NCBI GenBank assembly: GCA_965267505.1
Contig: OZ254081.1
Span: 1,550,001 to 1,614,000 of the forward strand
DNA: 64,000 nucleotides
Direction of reading: 5' to 3'
DNA from: JANQHS01 sp965267505
Lineage (GTDB): Bacteria > Bacteroidota > Bacteroidia > Cytophagales > CCMP332
Shown here: positions 1 through 8,465 of the stretch, piece after piece
Layout of the letters: each line of letters starts with the position of its first letter
Numbering within the stretch: position 1 is the stretch's first letter
Made by a program: the position numbers and the translations under genes
The notes under the pieces: model-generated
Databases searched by the model: none
Told to the model about the DNA's origin: nothing
Seen by the model: the letters and a program-made list of their open reading frames with translations, nothing else

Positions 1-1
1 G

Positions 2-1051
2 TATTATACCAAAGTGGATGAGACTGGATACTTTGTTCTTAACAATCTCCCCGCACGTCAATTCGAGATCTATGCCATTACAGATAAAAACAAGAACAGA
101 ACCTTCGATAGCCGGACCGAACTATTAGGATTCTATGGTTCCACAATAAATAGTTCCGAACCCCCAGATTCTTTGATCCTAAGATTGGTGGATCAAAACT
201 TTGATTCAGCGGAGTTGATCAGAACCTTTGAAGGATCCAACTATTTCAAACTCGATTACTCAAGAGGTCTAAAGTCTTTTGAAGTAAAGGCCGATGAAGT
301 ATCTTTTTCTTTTTTTGATAAAAACAGCTCTGTCGTCCTGTTCCCATCTTTCGAAGAAGAAAAAGAAATTCAGGTTTCCTGGGTAGATAGCCTGGGAAGA
401 AGCTCTGACTCACTGCTAACAATTTCATTAGATCCTGTTTCCAAGGAATTCGATAAGAAATCGAGCCTTAATTCAACCCCTCCAAATAATTCAAAGATCC
501 TTCCATCCGACTCGATAATTTTCTGGACCAATATTCCCCCTGCCTCATTTTTAACGGATAGTGTCTTTTACCAGGGAAAGCCTGACACCACCTCAATAAG
601 CAAGCTGGAACTAAGGCCAAATACTATTCCCTGGGTTTTTTATCCGGATCCAAAACAGGAAACTTTCGGAATACTTTACAAAAAGGGCTCGATCATTTCC
701 GTCACGCGAGACACAATTCCATCAAAGCAATTCCGATATGGCTTAAAGAAACCCGAAAATTTTGGGCAGGTTGAAGGAGAGGTAAAATCAGATGAGCAAT
801 GCTTTATAGTTCAGGTTTTGAATGAGAAGTTCCAGATCGTTAAGGAGTCAAAGAATTCAAAACGCTTTGTTTTTAAAGGCCTTGATCCTGGGAAATACCA
901 ACTCAGAGCTTTGATTGATAGAAATTGCAATGGTGTGTACGACCAGGGTGATTATAGATCAAAGGAGCTGCCTGAAAGATTTCATTTCTATGATGAACTC
1001 ATGCAGTTAAAGGCAAATTGGATCCAGACAGATAAGGTTCTAACTTTTTAA
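2..1051 (+). CDS. Ig-like domain (SbsA-Ig type) protein, 5'-truncated
   Basis: The reading frame is open to the left window edge, so this is the C-terminal part (about 349 residues) of a larger protein; the GTG at 14 is only the first start-like codon. Two similar stretches, near residues 10-40 and at the C-terminus, carry the pattern of Bacteroidota Ig-like envelope lipoproteins, with DKNKNRTFD and DRNCNGVYDQGDY as Asp/Asn-rich turns after a Y-x-hydrophobic-A strand. No catalytic motif is visible. The N-terminal signal or lipobox lies outside the window. By family it should be a periplasmic or outer-membrane lipoprotein of unknown role. The family call is moderately sure; the function is unknown. 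Confidence 0.6.
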   Translation, partial: YYTKVDETGYFVLNNLPARQFEIYAITDKNKNRTFDSRTELLGFYGSTINSSEPPDSLILRLVDQNFDSAELIRTFEGSNYFKLDYSRGLKSFEVKADEVSFSFFDKNSSVVLFPSFEEEKEIQVSWVDSLGRSSDSLLTISLDPVSKEFDKKSSLNSTPPNNSKILPSDSIIFWTNIPPASFLTDSVFYQGKPDTTSISKLELRPNTIPWVFYPDPKQETFGILYKKGSIISVTRDTIPSKQFRYGLKKPENFGQVEGEVKSDEQCFIVQVLNEKFQIVKESKNSKRFVFKGLDPGKYQLRALIDRNCNGVYDQGDYRSKELPERFHFYDELMQLKANWIQTDKVLTF

Positions 1052-1411
1052 CAATAAGCTTGGGGGTAAATCTGTTTTTATGGTTGATAAGTGAATAAGA
1101 TATCCTGGAAAACAAAAAGACTAACTGTATTTTGGGATATCATGATTTAGGAAGGTAAAGTTCCCAGGTTTTCCCACATCAAAATCGGTGCAGAATTATC
1201 CAGTCAAACTTATCCCCAAAAGAAAATAAGCTTGTTAATTAATTGATAATTAGTGTTTTATAAAAAAGAATTATGTTGATACAAAGAAGGGAGATGCTGA
1301 TTAACAACGATTCAATATTCCAAATTCTTTTTTCAGAATTTTTCAACGTATCAACAGCTTAATAATAATAATAGAACTATATATATATTATAACTATTAT
1401 AACTATCCGTG
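1052..1411. other. 360-base AT-rich non-coding region with DnaA-box-like words
   Basis: No ORF of note is present. It contains TTATCCAGT and TTATCCCCA close together near 1197-1220 (two and one mismatches from TTATCCACA), TTTCCCACA near 1172 (two mismatches), a perfect 9-base inverted pair TGTTGATAC (1274-1282) and GTATCAACA (1348-1356), and an almost pure A/T tract from about 1358 to 1404 just before the next gene. It may be an ordinary promoter region for the TPR gene or a replication-origin-like element; no dnaA or parAB lies nearby. Confidence 0.4.
1274..1356. repeat. 9-bp inverted repeat TGTTGATAC / GTATCAACA
   Basis: Two perfect 9-base arms (1274-1282 and 1348-1356) are separated by 65 bases upstream of the secreted TPR gene. 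Such an arrangement could bind a dimeric regulator or DnaA variants. The arms are too far apart for a simple hairpin terminator, and no T-run follows. The function is unknown. Confidence 0.35.
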
Positions 1412-3229
1412 ATGAAAAGGTGGAGAATTTACGTGCTGGTTTTTCCTTTGTCGATGATCATGGCTTCTGTTTTTGCGCAGGACCAAAACGCAGCCCTAGG
1501 AAATGAGTACTATTTAAAGGGGGATTACGAAAAAGCGATAGCTTACTATGAAAAATACCTGAAGACCGGTAAGGATCCGTTTCTGGTTTACGATAATTAT
1601 TACCAGGCTCTAATCGGTTCCAAGGAATTATCCAAGGCAGAGAAGGAAATCAAAAAACTTTCCAAAAAAGACCAGGGAGAAATAATCTTCAAAATTGATC
1701 TCTTGTTGGTCATGCAGCTGCAAGGGAAAGAAAAAGAATTTCAAAAAGAGAAACAGGAGTTTCTCAATCAGATCAGTGTATTCCAGGTTTTGGTTGAAGC
1801 AGCAGCAAAACATCTGTTTCAAAGAAACCAGGCTGATTTCTCAGAGGAGCTTTACCTGGTATCAAGAAAGACATTAAGGTCCCCCACCCTTTATGCCCAA
1901 AACCTGATGGCTTTATACAAGTTCTCCGGAAACAAGGAGAAACTTATTGAAGAGGGGGTAAACCTTTTGGATGCCGAGCCGAGTTACCTCAGTTACGTTC
2001 AGAATTACTTCCAGGATGAGGTTCGGGAAGAAGATTTCTCCAAAAAACTCGAAGAAAAACTCATTAGCTCAATTCAAAGCGATCCTGAATCTCAGGCCAT
2101 GAATGAGATGCTCATTTGGTATTATGTTCAGAAGAAAGATTTCTATGCGGCCTTTATTCAGGGACGGTCAGTTGACCAGAGAAAAAGCCTGGGAGGAAAA
2201 AATCTACTTGAGCTTGGTGAGATCATGTATAAGAACAAAGCTTACGAAGATGCGGTCAAATTGTATAGTTATTTGGCAAAGGAATACTCTGATAATCAGA
2301 TATTTGGAGAAGCAAAACGCATGGAGATCAGCTCTCGAGAAGCCTTGATAAAAGAGACGTACCCAATAGACTCGGTCCAGATCCGTGAGCTTATTGCTGA
2401 GTATCAGAAACTGATCGACAAGATCGGCAAAAAGAGATCTTCAGCAGAGGCTTACAGGAGTATGGCTTTGCTCCATGCTTTTCAAATGGCTGAATATGAT
2501 AGGGCAATTAGTCTTTTGAAGGAAGCACTGTTGATCCCAAGGACCCCAAGGATCTTCTCAGGAAAATGCAAGCTTGATATGGGCGACATTTATTTACTGA
2601 AAGATCAGCCCTGGGAATCTAAACTCCTTTATGCACAAGTAGAGAAATCCTATAAAGATCAGCCTATTGGGCACGAAGGAAAATACCGTCTTGCCAGAAT
2701 TTTTTACTTCACAGGCGAATTTGAGCTCGCAAAAGCAAACCTTGATATTCTAAAAAGAGCCACGACCAGGGTAATAGCAAACGACGCAATGCAGCTAAGT
2801 CTATTGATCCAGGACAATTCTGCACTTGACACCTCTTACGATGCACTATTGGAATTTTCGAAGATCGACCTGGTTTATTTTAGCCAACAATATCAGCCCG
2901 CCAGAATCAGGTTCGAAGCATTCCTTGATCATTACCCCAGTCACAGCTTAATAGATGAAACCTACCTGCGATTAGCCCGGATACACAACCGAATGGGAGA
3001 GTTCGAAACCTCGATAAAATACTTTGATCGGATCATTGATGAATATCCGGAGGACATTTTAGTTGATGATGCCCTATTCCACAAAGCGGAAATTTTGGAA
3101 GAAAAGCTCAACAACAAGGAAGGTGCCATGGAAGCCTATAAAAAGATCCTGTTTGATTATCCAGGAAGCTTTTATGCGGAAGAGGCGCGAAAAAGATTTA
3201 GAGAACTAAGAGGCGATAGCCTTAACTAG
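1412..3229 (+). CDS. Secreted tetratricopeptide-repeat protein
   Basis: This 605-residue protein has a clear N-terminal signal peptide (MKRWRIYVLVFPLSMIM, cleavage probably after VFAQ). It is mostly helical TPR-like repeats: an early one at about residues 25-55 (GNEYYLKGDYEKAIAYYEKY), several in the middle, and strong ones near the C-terminus (RMGEFETSIKYFDRIIDEYP). ATG 1412 is preferred over the in-frame GTG at 1409 because it starts the signal peptide directly. TPR proteins of this kind in Bacteroidota are periplasmic scaffolds, some tied to gliding or secretion, but nothing here fixes a partner. It runs convergently into the next gene with a one-base gap. Confidence 0.7.
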   Translation: MKRWRIYVLVFPLSMIMASVFAQDQNAALGNEYYLKGDYEKAIAYYEKYLKTGKDPFLVYDNYYQALIGSKELSKAEKEIKKLSKKDQGEIIFKIDLLLVMQLQGKEKEFQKEKQEFLNQISVFQVLVEAAAKHLFQRNQADFSEELYLVSRKTLRSPTLYAQNLMALYKFSGNKEKLIEEGVNLLDAEPSYLSYVQNYFQDEVREEDFSKKLEEKLISSIQSDPESQAMNEMLIWYYVQKKDFYAAFIQGRSVDQRKSLGGKNLLELGEIMYKNKAYEDAVKLYSYLAKEYSDNQIFGEAKRMEISSREALIKETYPIDSVQIRELIAEYQKLIDKIGKKRSSAEAYRSMALLHAFQMAEYDRAISLLKEALLIPRTPRIFSGKCKLDMGDIYLLKDQPWESKLLYAQVEKSYKDQPIGHEGKYRLARIFYFTGEFELAKANLDILKRATTRVIANDAMQLSLLIQDNSALDTSYDALLEFSKIDLVYFSQQYQPARIRFEAFLDHYPSHSLIDETYLRLARIHNRMGEFETSIKYFDRIIDEYPEDILVDDALFHKAEILEEKLNNKEGAMEAYKKILFDYPGSFYAEEARKRFRELRGDSLN

Positions 3230-3230
3230 A

Positions 3231-3551
3231 TCAAAGGAGCCTATTCAAAGCTCTGAAAAGGTTCTGCTCTTCAATCGAGAAGACATTATCTGCCAAAAAC
3301 ACCATTTTTAGCTCGGAAAGCAGGTTTTCCTTGCTTTCTTCATCCTTAAAATAAAGTTCACGATGAGCCAAAATAAACTCGATTCGCTCGTAATCTGAAT
3401 ATTGGTCAAAATGTGTTTTTGCCCTTTTTAAGCTTTCAAGACCAACCTTATCTGCAATAAGGTCAAGCTCGCTTTTGCTTAAGACCAGGTCGGCCGAGGC
3501 GGCGTAAAGAAATACAAAAGCCAAAAATTCCGATTTTTCTAATGTTTCCAT
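3231..3551 (-). CDS. Small TerB-like helical protein
   Basis: This 106-residue, acidic, all-helical protein lacks a signal peptide and membrane segments. The pattern (hydrophobic helix with AASAD, then SKSELDLIADKVG, and a closing SIEEQNLFRALNRLL) resembles the TerB/DjlA N-terminal fold, where acidic loops sit between helices. The match is by eye and weak. It is the last gene of a minus-strand group with the 45-residue membrane peptide and the outer-membrane barrel. The role is unknown. Confidence 0.5.
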   Translation of the reverse strand: METLEKSEFLAFVFLYAASADLVLSKSELDLIADKVGLESLKRAKTHFDQYSDYERIEFILAHRELYFKDEESKENLLSELKMVFLADNVFSIEEQNLFRALNRLL

Positions 3552-3595
3552 CTAGGCAGATTTTGGGGCAAAAATAAATCGATTTGCGAATTACC

Positions 3596-3733
3596 CTATT
3601 CGTACTTCTTTATGATCTCTTTTTTCTTCTCCCAAGGAGGAGTCGTCCTGCGAAACATATCCCAGGATATGAACAAAACAGCCAACACAAAAAGAATTGA
3701 AACTATAACGAAGACTTTCTTTTTCTTATCCAT
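3596..3733 (-). CDS. 45-residue single-pass membrane peptide
   Basis: This short ORF sits in the gap between two longer minus-strand genes. ATG at 3731-3733 opens MDKKKKVF, followed by a hydrophobic span (VIVSILFVLAVLFISW, about residues 9-24) and a charged tail with RRTTPPWEKKKE before TAG at 3596. The Lys-rich start before one membrane helix predicts a cytoplasmic N-terminus; the TTPPW motif just after the helix looks conserved-type rather than random. It starts 5 bases after the barrel gene ends and is probably co-transcribed. The function is unknown; I am fairly confident it is real because composition and spacing are gene-like. Confidence 0.6.
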   Translation of the reverse strand: MDKKKKVFVIVSILFVLAVLFISWDMFRRTTPPWEKKKEIIKKYE

Positions 3734-3738
3734 TCAAA

Positions 3739-4458
3739 CTAGAAACGCATGCCAAACCCCAGGTTTACATCAATGTAGCTTATTTCGCTATAATATCTAT
3801 GCTCCTCGAAATCGTTAGAAATTCCTGAAGGTACGTTTGCACTACGATAATGTGTAGGACTTCCAAAATTATAGGCGGTTCTAACCGAAACAAAAGCACT
3901 TCCCTTTTTTCCCGATTTAAAATTTAACGCCCCAAGACCAAGCTCTCCACCTAAGCCTACACCCGCCACAAGGGAGTTCCCATGTGAAACCGTTTGTCCG
4001 ACGTCGGCAACAACCTCCTCTTGGGCAGAAACATCTGAGAAAAAATTGTTTGCACCTAAACGAAACTCGGTAAACCCTTTAAAGCTCTCTGTCTCCACTA
4101 GGTAATATCTTGCCAGGGCCCTAACCGTCCAAAAACAATCTTCTTCATACATTTCTACCGGCCCAATATGGGTTTGCAGAACATATTCTGCAGAATAATA
4201 CATGGCCACACCCACCTCGGCACCAACGGACCACCTTGGCCCAATCCTTCTCAAATAATTAAAGCCAAAGCCGGCTGGGTTTGAACCATTTAGGGTTTGA
4301 GCAAAAGCTCCGGTGGGAGCGAACATATCAAAATGGATATCCATTTGGTTGCGGGGCTGGTCCTTATAGGTCAATCCAATGGGTGCATTTGGCTCCTTGG
4401 CAAAACCGAGAAGTGGCAAAACGAAAAGAAAGGTTAGTATCAGTAGGCGTTTTTTCAT
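3739..4458 (-). CDS. Outer-membrane beta-barrel protein
   Basis: This 239-residue protein has a typical signal peptide (MKKRLLILTFLFVLPLLGFA, cleaved near AKE). The mature part alternates aromatic and polar residues in amphipathic strands (GFGFNYLRRIGPRWSVGAEV, LARYYLVET, FVSVRTAYNFG) and ends in NLGFGMRF, a C-terminal aromatic strand as expected for BAM-inserted barrels. It resembles the small OmpA-like/porin-type barrels of Bacteroidota and has no periplasmic domain. It heads a minus-strand group with the 45-residue membrane peptide. Substrate or structural role cannot be told from the sequence. Confidence 0.7.
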   Translation of the reverse strand: MKKRLLILTFLFVLPLLGFAKEPNAPIGLTYKDQPRNQMDIHFDMFAPTGAFAQTLNGSNPAGFGFNYLRRIGPRWSVGAEVGVAMYYSAEYVLQTHIGPVEMYEEDCFWTVRALARYYLVETESFKGFTEFRLGANNFFSDVSAQEEVVADVGQTVSHGNSLVAGVGLGGELGLGALNFKSGKKGSAFVSVRTAYNFGSPTHYRSANVPSGISNDFEEHRYYSEISYIDVNLGFGMRF

Positions 4459-4600
4459 AATTTGTTTTCAGACCTATAACAATTTTCGGGCCGACTTGGG
4501 TTTAGCATTCCAATAAAAATATCCAAACTGGTTGTATTCAGCCAAAAAAGCTGTCTGGTTAATAAAATTAGATATTTTAAAGTCCAAATATCTCACCGTT

Positions 4601-5233
4601 TTGGAAAGAAAGACCCTGCTTCAGTTCAGTTATGATGATCTCTTGGATCATTTTTCGAAAAGTGATCTAAAGCTATTTTCCATACTCGAAAAAGTCGGAC
4701 CTTTTGAATTCAACCTGACCCCCAATCCCTTTCAGGCTCTTGTGGAATCGATTCTTTCCCAACAGGTTTCATCGAAATCCGCAGACTCGACCATAAAAAA
4801 GGTTGAAGAGTTTATGGATGGTTTTGATCAACCCGAAAATTGGATTGGAATAGAAAGGGAGACATGGAGGGAATATGGTGTTTCTCGACAAAAAGCCAGT
4901 TACCTGAACAACATCGCAGAATATTTTACAGAAAACAAAAAAGAAGTTGACTCATTTTCTACGATGGAAGACAGCGAGATCCTAGAATCCCTTGTGAAAA
5001 TTAAGGGGGTAGGAGAATGGACGGCGCAGATGTTCCTGATATTTTGTTTGGGAAGGCCGAACGTGCTTGCCCCGGGCGATCTTGGAATTCAGGTAATGTC
5101 GCAAAAACTATATGGGCTTAAGGAAGCACCAGACAAAAAGAAACTCTTGGAAATCAGCAAAAACTGGGAACCACACATAAGTTGGGCGCAACTATACCTA
5201 TGGAAAGCCTCGAGATTAGGAAGCTTGGATTAA
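4601..5233 (+). CDS. DNA-3-methyladenine glycosylase II-like (AlkA/HhH-GPD family)
   Basis: This base-excision DNA glycosylase has a helix-hairpin-helix at LVKIKGVGEWTAQM and the downstream catalytic aspartate in APGDLGIQ, as in AlkA-type enzymes that remove alkylated purines. The N-terminal part has the family pattern NPFQALVESILSQQVS. No ATG exists near the N-terminus. TTG 4601 (MERKTLLQF, 210 residues) gives the usual family length, whereas the more upstream TTG at 4532 adds 23 residues without family features. The rRNA/tRNA methyltransferase gene begins inside its 3' end (34-base overlap), so the two are likely co-expressed. Confidence 0.8.
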   Translation: MERKTLLQFSYDDLLDHFSKSDLKLFSILEKVGPFEFNLTPNPFQALVESILSQQVSSKSADSTIKKVEEFMDGFDQPENWIGIERETWREYGVSRQKASYLNNIAEYFTENKKEVDSFSTMEDSEILESLVKIKGVGEWTAQMFLIFCLGRPNVLAPGDLGIQVMSQKLYGLKEAPDKKKLLEISKNWEPHISWAQLYLWKASRLGSLD

Positions 5234-5910
5234 AGGAAAAGGAAAAACTTTTCCTTCGCCTTTGCGAATTCATCACTGAAAGAAGGCAAAATCTGATCGA
5301 GGAGGTTTTAGCCCAAAGGACCAGGTCTTTGGTTTTGGCTGTTGATGATATGGCGAAGGAGCATAATTCCGGTGCCCTCTTAAGAACCTGTGATGCCTTC
5401 GGGCTTCAGGATCTTTATGTAGTGGATCAAGATTTCCAAAAACGATCCGCAAGAAACATTAGCAAGGGATCGACAAAATGGGTTGATTGCAAGCATTATG
5501 GTTCCTGGCTAGGAAATGATGGATGCCTAGAAAAACTAAAGGGAAGAGGTTACCGGATTGTTGCGAGCTCTCCGGAGCAAAACTCAAAAAGCATTTCAGA
5601 CTTCCTACCAAAAGGGAAAACGGCAATACTTTTCGGAAATGAGCAGTTGGGCCTCGAGGAAAAAGTCATTCAAAAAGCTGATGAGGTAATTCACATTCCT
5701 ATGAAGGGTTTTTCAGAAAGCATGAATGTTTCCGTTTCGGCTGGGATCATTATTCATGAGCTGATCCAAAAAATGAAAGCCGAAAACCAGATCGAGCCAT
5801 TGGAAGAGTCTGATAAGTTGAACCTAAGAATTCAGTGGGCCCAAAGCTCCATACCCAGGGGTCAGGAAATGGCAAATGAAATAAGCCATCAACTGTTTGG
5901 TTTCAAGTAG
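5200..5910 (+). CDS. trmH: TrmH/SpoU-family tRNA 2'-O-ribose methyltransferase
   Basis: This 236-residue SPOUT methyltransferase has the three family motifs: NSGALLRTCDAFG (motif 1, with the catalytic Arg), AILFGNEQLGLEE (motif 2) and IPMKGFSESMNVSVSAGI (motif 3, cofactor knot). Length and the Gly-Phe-Ser-Glu-Ser-Met-Asn-Val string fit TrmH, which methylates G18 of tRNAs, better than the longer RlmB/TsnR proteins; the exact nucleotide target is inferred. ATG 5200 (MESLEIRK) is chosen over the TTG 18 bases upstream. It overlaps the glycosylase gene by 34 bases. Confidence 0.8.
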   Translation: MESLEIRKLGLKEKEKLFLRLCEFITERRQNLIEEVLAQRTRSLVLAVDDMAKEHNSGALLRTCDAFGLQDLYVVDQDFQKRSARNISKGSTKWVDCKHYGSWLGNDGCLEKLKGRGYRIVASSPEQNSKSISDFLPKGKTAILFGNEQLGLEEKVIQKADEVIHIPMKGFSESMNVSVSAGIIIHELIQKMKAENQIEPLEESDKLNLRIQWAQSSIPRGQEMANEISHQLFGFK

Positions 5911-5931
5911 GCATCGAAGCGTTTTCATTTC

Positions 5932-5939
5932 TATGTTTG
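5932..5939 (+). promoter_or_regulatory. Bacteroidota -7 box (TATGTTTG) for glyA
   Basis: TATGTTTG matches the TAnnTTTG -7 consensus of the phylum and ends 17 bases before the glyA ATG, a sensible leader length. No good -33 TTG is seen at the usual spacing, so the assignment is tentative. Confidence 0.35.
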
Positions 5940-5956
5940 CCAAAGAATTTTAGGAA

Positions 5957-7228
5957 ATGAGGGATCAAAAAGTCTTTGAGATCATTGAAGCGGAAAAGCT
6001 TCGTCAAACAAGAGGCATAGAATTAATTGCTTCGGAAAACTTTGTCTCGGATCAGGTTATGGAGGCCATGGGCTCTGTAATGACAAATAAATATGCCGAA
6101 GGGCTACCGGGAAAAAGATATTATGGCGGCTGTGAAGAGGTAGATAAAACCGAAAACCTGGCTATTGAAAGAATAAAAGAACTTTTTGGCGCAGAATGGG
6201 CTAATGTTCAACCTCATTCAGGGGCACAAGCAAATGCAGCGGTAATGCTTGCCTGCCTTGAGGCGGGAGATAAGATTTTGGGGTTTGACCTAGCCCATGG
6301 AGGTCACCTTACCCACGGTTCACCGGTGAATTTTTCAGGAAAACTTTATCGTCCTGTTTTCTATGGGGTGGAAAAAGAAACAGGAACCATCGACTGGAAT
6401 GTGGTGGAAGAAAAGGCAAAGCAGGAAAAACCCAAAATGATCATTTGTGGGGCTTCAGCCTATTCAAGAGACTGGGACTACAAAAAACTAAGGGAGATTG
6501 CAGACGAGGTTGGAGCCCTATTGCTTGCAGACATATCTCACCCCTCTGGCCTGATTGCCAAAAAACTTTTGAATGATCCTTTACCGTATTGCCACGTTGT
6601 AACCACCACCACCCACAAAACCCTCCGCGGCCCAAGGGGTGGAGTAATAATGATGGGTAAAGATTTTGAGAACCCCTGGGGAAAAACCACCCCGAAAGGG
6701 ATGATCAGAAAAATGTCATCAATTCTGGATAGCGGAGTTTTCCCCGGAACACAAGGCGGACCCCTGGAACATGTGATCGCTTCAAAAGCGATAGCTTTTG
6801 GAGAAGCGTTAGATCCCGCATACGAAAAATATTCGGTCCAGGTAAGGAAAAACGCCCAGGCACTATGCGGTGCCATGGTTGAAAGAGGTTATGAAGTGAT
6901 TTCAGGAGGAACTGACAACCACTTAATGCTCATAGATCTTCGCACAAAGGACATTACTGGCAAGGAAGCTGAAAACGCTTTGATCAAAGCAGATATTACT
7001 ATTAATAAAAACATGGTTCCTTTTGATGACAAGTCGCCTTTCGTAACATCAGGAATAAGGCTTGGGACATCCGCTCTTACAACCAGGGGTCTGGACGAAG
7101 AAGGAATGAAAAAAGTCGCCGAGCTTATTGACAGGGTTTTGATGAATCGCGAAGACGAAAACAGCATCAACTCGATCCGAACAGAGATCAATGATTGGAT
7201 GAGTGAATTCCCACTTTTTAGCTGGTAA
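5957..7228 (+). CDS. glyA: Serine hydroxymethyltransferase
   Basis: This 423-residue PLP enzyme interconverts serine and glycine with tetrahydrofolate as one-carbon acceptor in the cytoplasm. Family marks are abundant: RQTRGIELIASENFVS at the N-terminus, NKYAEGLPGKRYYGGCE, QPHSGAQANAA, and the PLP lysine in TTTTHKTLRGPRGG (Lys221 by codon position). The length is the family norm and the ATG is preceded by its own -7 box. tatC follows with a one-base stop/start overlap. The glycine decarboxylase gcvP, which shares its substrates, is also in the window but far away. Confidence 0.97.
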   Translation: MRDQKVFEIIEAEKLRQTRGIELIASENFVSDQVMEAMGSVMTNKYAEGLPGKRYYGGCEEVDKTENLAIERIKELFGAEWANVQPHSGAQANAAVMLACLEAGDKILGFDLAHGGHLTHGSPVNFSGKLYRPVFYGVEKETGTIDWNVVEEKAKQEKPKMIICGASAYSRDWDYKKLREIADEVGALLLADISHPSGLIAKKLLNDPLPYCHVVTTTTHKTLRGPRGGVIMMGKDFENPWGKTTPKGMIRKMSSILDSGVFPGTQGGPLEHVIASKAIAFGEALDPAYEKYSVQVRKNAQALCGAMVERGYEVISGGTDNHLMLIDLRTKDITGKEAENALIKADITINKNMVPFDDKSPFVTSGIRLGTSALTTRGLDEEGMKKVAELIDRVLMNREDENSINSIRTEINDWMSEFPLFSW

Positions 7229-8031
7229 TGGCCCAGGACCAAAACGAAATGTCATTTCTCGACCACCTCGAGATCCTTAGATGGCACCTTATCCGTTCAT
7301 TTATCGCAATTGGGGTATTTGCAATTGCCGCCTTTGTAATGAAGGATATCGTTTTTGGGAAGATCATCCTTGGCCCATCAAAAGCGGATTTCATAACCTA
7401 CCAGGCTTTGTGTAAAGCAAGCGAATATCTGGGCACTAACTTTTTCTGCATTGATGAGCTTCCATTCATCATTCAAAGCAGGAGAATGACTGGGCAATTC
7501 ACTATGCATATTCTTTCCTCATTGGTTATTGGTCTGGTTATGGCATTTCCATATGCGTTTTGGGAGGCCTGGAGATTTATCAGGCCAGGACTTTACCCAA
7601 CAGAAAAGAAAGCATCAAGGGGCGCAGTTTTTTCGGTTAGTTTTCTGTTTCTCTTGGGGATCATGTTTGGGTATTTCATGGTTTGTCCCATTTCTGTAAA
7701 CTTCCTCGCCAACTATAGCCTTGACCCAAGCATTAAAAATGAATTTGACATAGTTTCCTATGTATCTACCATAACCATGTTGGTGCTGACTTGCGGAATT
7801 ATGTTCCAAATGCCAGTCATCATATACTTTTTATCCAAAGCAGGCCTTGTTGGGCCGCAAACCCTCAAGGGTTTCAGAAGAATGGCGGTGGTAATTATTC
7901 TGGTGGTTTCAGCCATACTGACCCCACCCGATGTTATCAGCCAGATCCTGATAGCACTGCCATTGATGGTTTTGTATGAATTGAGCATTTTGGTGTCAGG
8001 CTTTGTAAAATCAAGAAGAGATGAACAATAA
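7228..8031 (+). CDS. tatC: Sec-independent twin-arginine translocase subunit TatC
   Basis: This 267-residue polytopic inner-membrane protein begins with the TatC signature MSFLDHLEILRWHLIRS and shows about six membrane spans. Conserved family stretches include PYAFWEAWRFIRPGLYPTE and the C-terminal PPDVISQILIALPLMVLYE. TatC recognises the RR signal peptide and forms the receptor core of the Tat translocon; no tatA/B gene is adjacent. Its ATG overlaps the glyA stop (TAATG) and its own end overlaps rpiB by 11 bases, so the three genes form an operon. There is a longer-than-usual loop between spans 1 and 2. Confidence 0.95.
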   Translation: MAQDQNEMSFLDHLEILRWHLIRSFIAIGVFAIAAFVMKDIVFGKIILGPSKADFITYQALCKASEYLGTNFFCIDELPFIIQSRRMTGQFTMHILSSLVIGLVMAFPYAFWEAWRFIRPGLYPTEKKASRGAVFSVSFLFLLGIMFGYFMVCPISVNFLANYSLDPSIKNEFDIVSYVSTITMLVLTCGIMFQMPVIIYFLSKAGLVGPQTLKGFRRMAVVIILVVSAILTPPDVISQILIALPLMVLYELSILVSGFVKSRRDEQ

Positions 8032-8464
8032 ATTACAAAGGATCGGCATTGGGGCGGATCACGCCGGGTTCCAGATGAAGGAAAAAGTAAAAGCCTATCT
8101 CGAAGGAGAGGGATATTTTGTAAGGGATTTTGGAACTGACTCAGAGGATTCGGTTGATTACCCGGACTTCATTCACCCCTTGGCGGAGTCTATTGAAAAA
8201 GATCACCTAGACCTTGGAATCATCCTTTGTGGTTCGGGAAATGGAGTCGCCATGACCGCCAACAAGCACCAGGAAATTAGAGCGGCCATGGCATGGGAGC
8301 CTGAGTTGGCCAGTCTGGGTCGAGCGCATAATAATGCGAATATTCTAGCCTTGCCCGCCAGGTTCATTTCCGAAGAAACAGGAATTGCCAGCGTGAGAGC
8401 CTTTCTTGAAACAGAATTTGAAGGAGGAAGACACCAAAGAAGGGTAGATAAGATCTCCTGCTGA
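8021..8464 (+). CDS. rpiB: Ribose-5-phosphate isomerase B
   Basis: This 147-residue RpiB/LacAB-family enzyme interconverts ribose-5-phosphate and ribulose-5-phosphate in the pentose phosphate pathway. It shows IGIGADHAGFQMKE at the N-terminus (Asp-His of the active site), YPDFIHP, and the phosphate/catalytic loop ILCGSGNGVAMTANK with the family cysteine, then RAHNNANILALPARF. Length is standard. It overlaps the end of tatC by 11 bases and ends one base from the convergent membrane protein. Confidence 0.95.
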   Translation: MNNKLQRIGIGADHAGFQMKEKVKAYLEGEGYFVRDFGTDSEDSVDYPDFIHPLAESIEKDHLDLGIILCGSGNGVAMTANKHQEIRAAMAWEPELASLGRAHNNANILALPARFISEETGIASVRAFLETEFEGGRHQRRVDKISC

Positions 8465-8465
8465 G

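Noticed and set aside
4532..4600. Upstream TTG start for the AlkA-type glycosylase
   Set aside because: The added residues lack family features and the length with TTG 4601 matches the family better; the choice remains uncertain.
6441..7255. Several long minus-strand frames opposite glyA
   Set aside because: They are antisense shadows of a clearly conserved gene and have no signals of their own.
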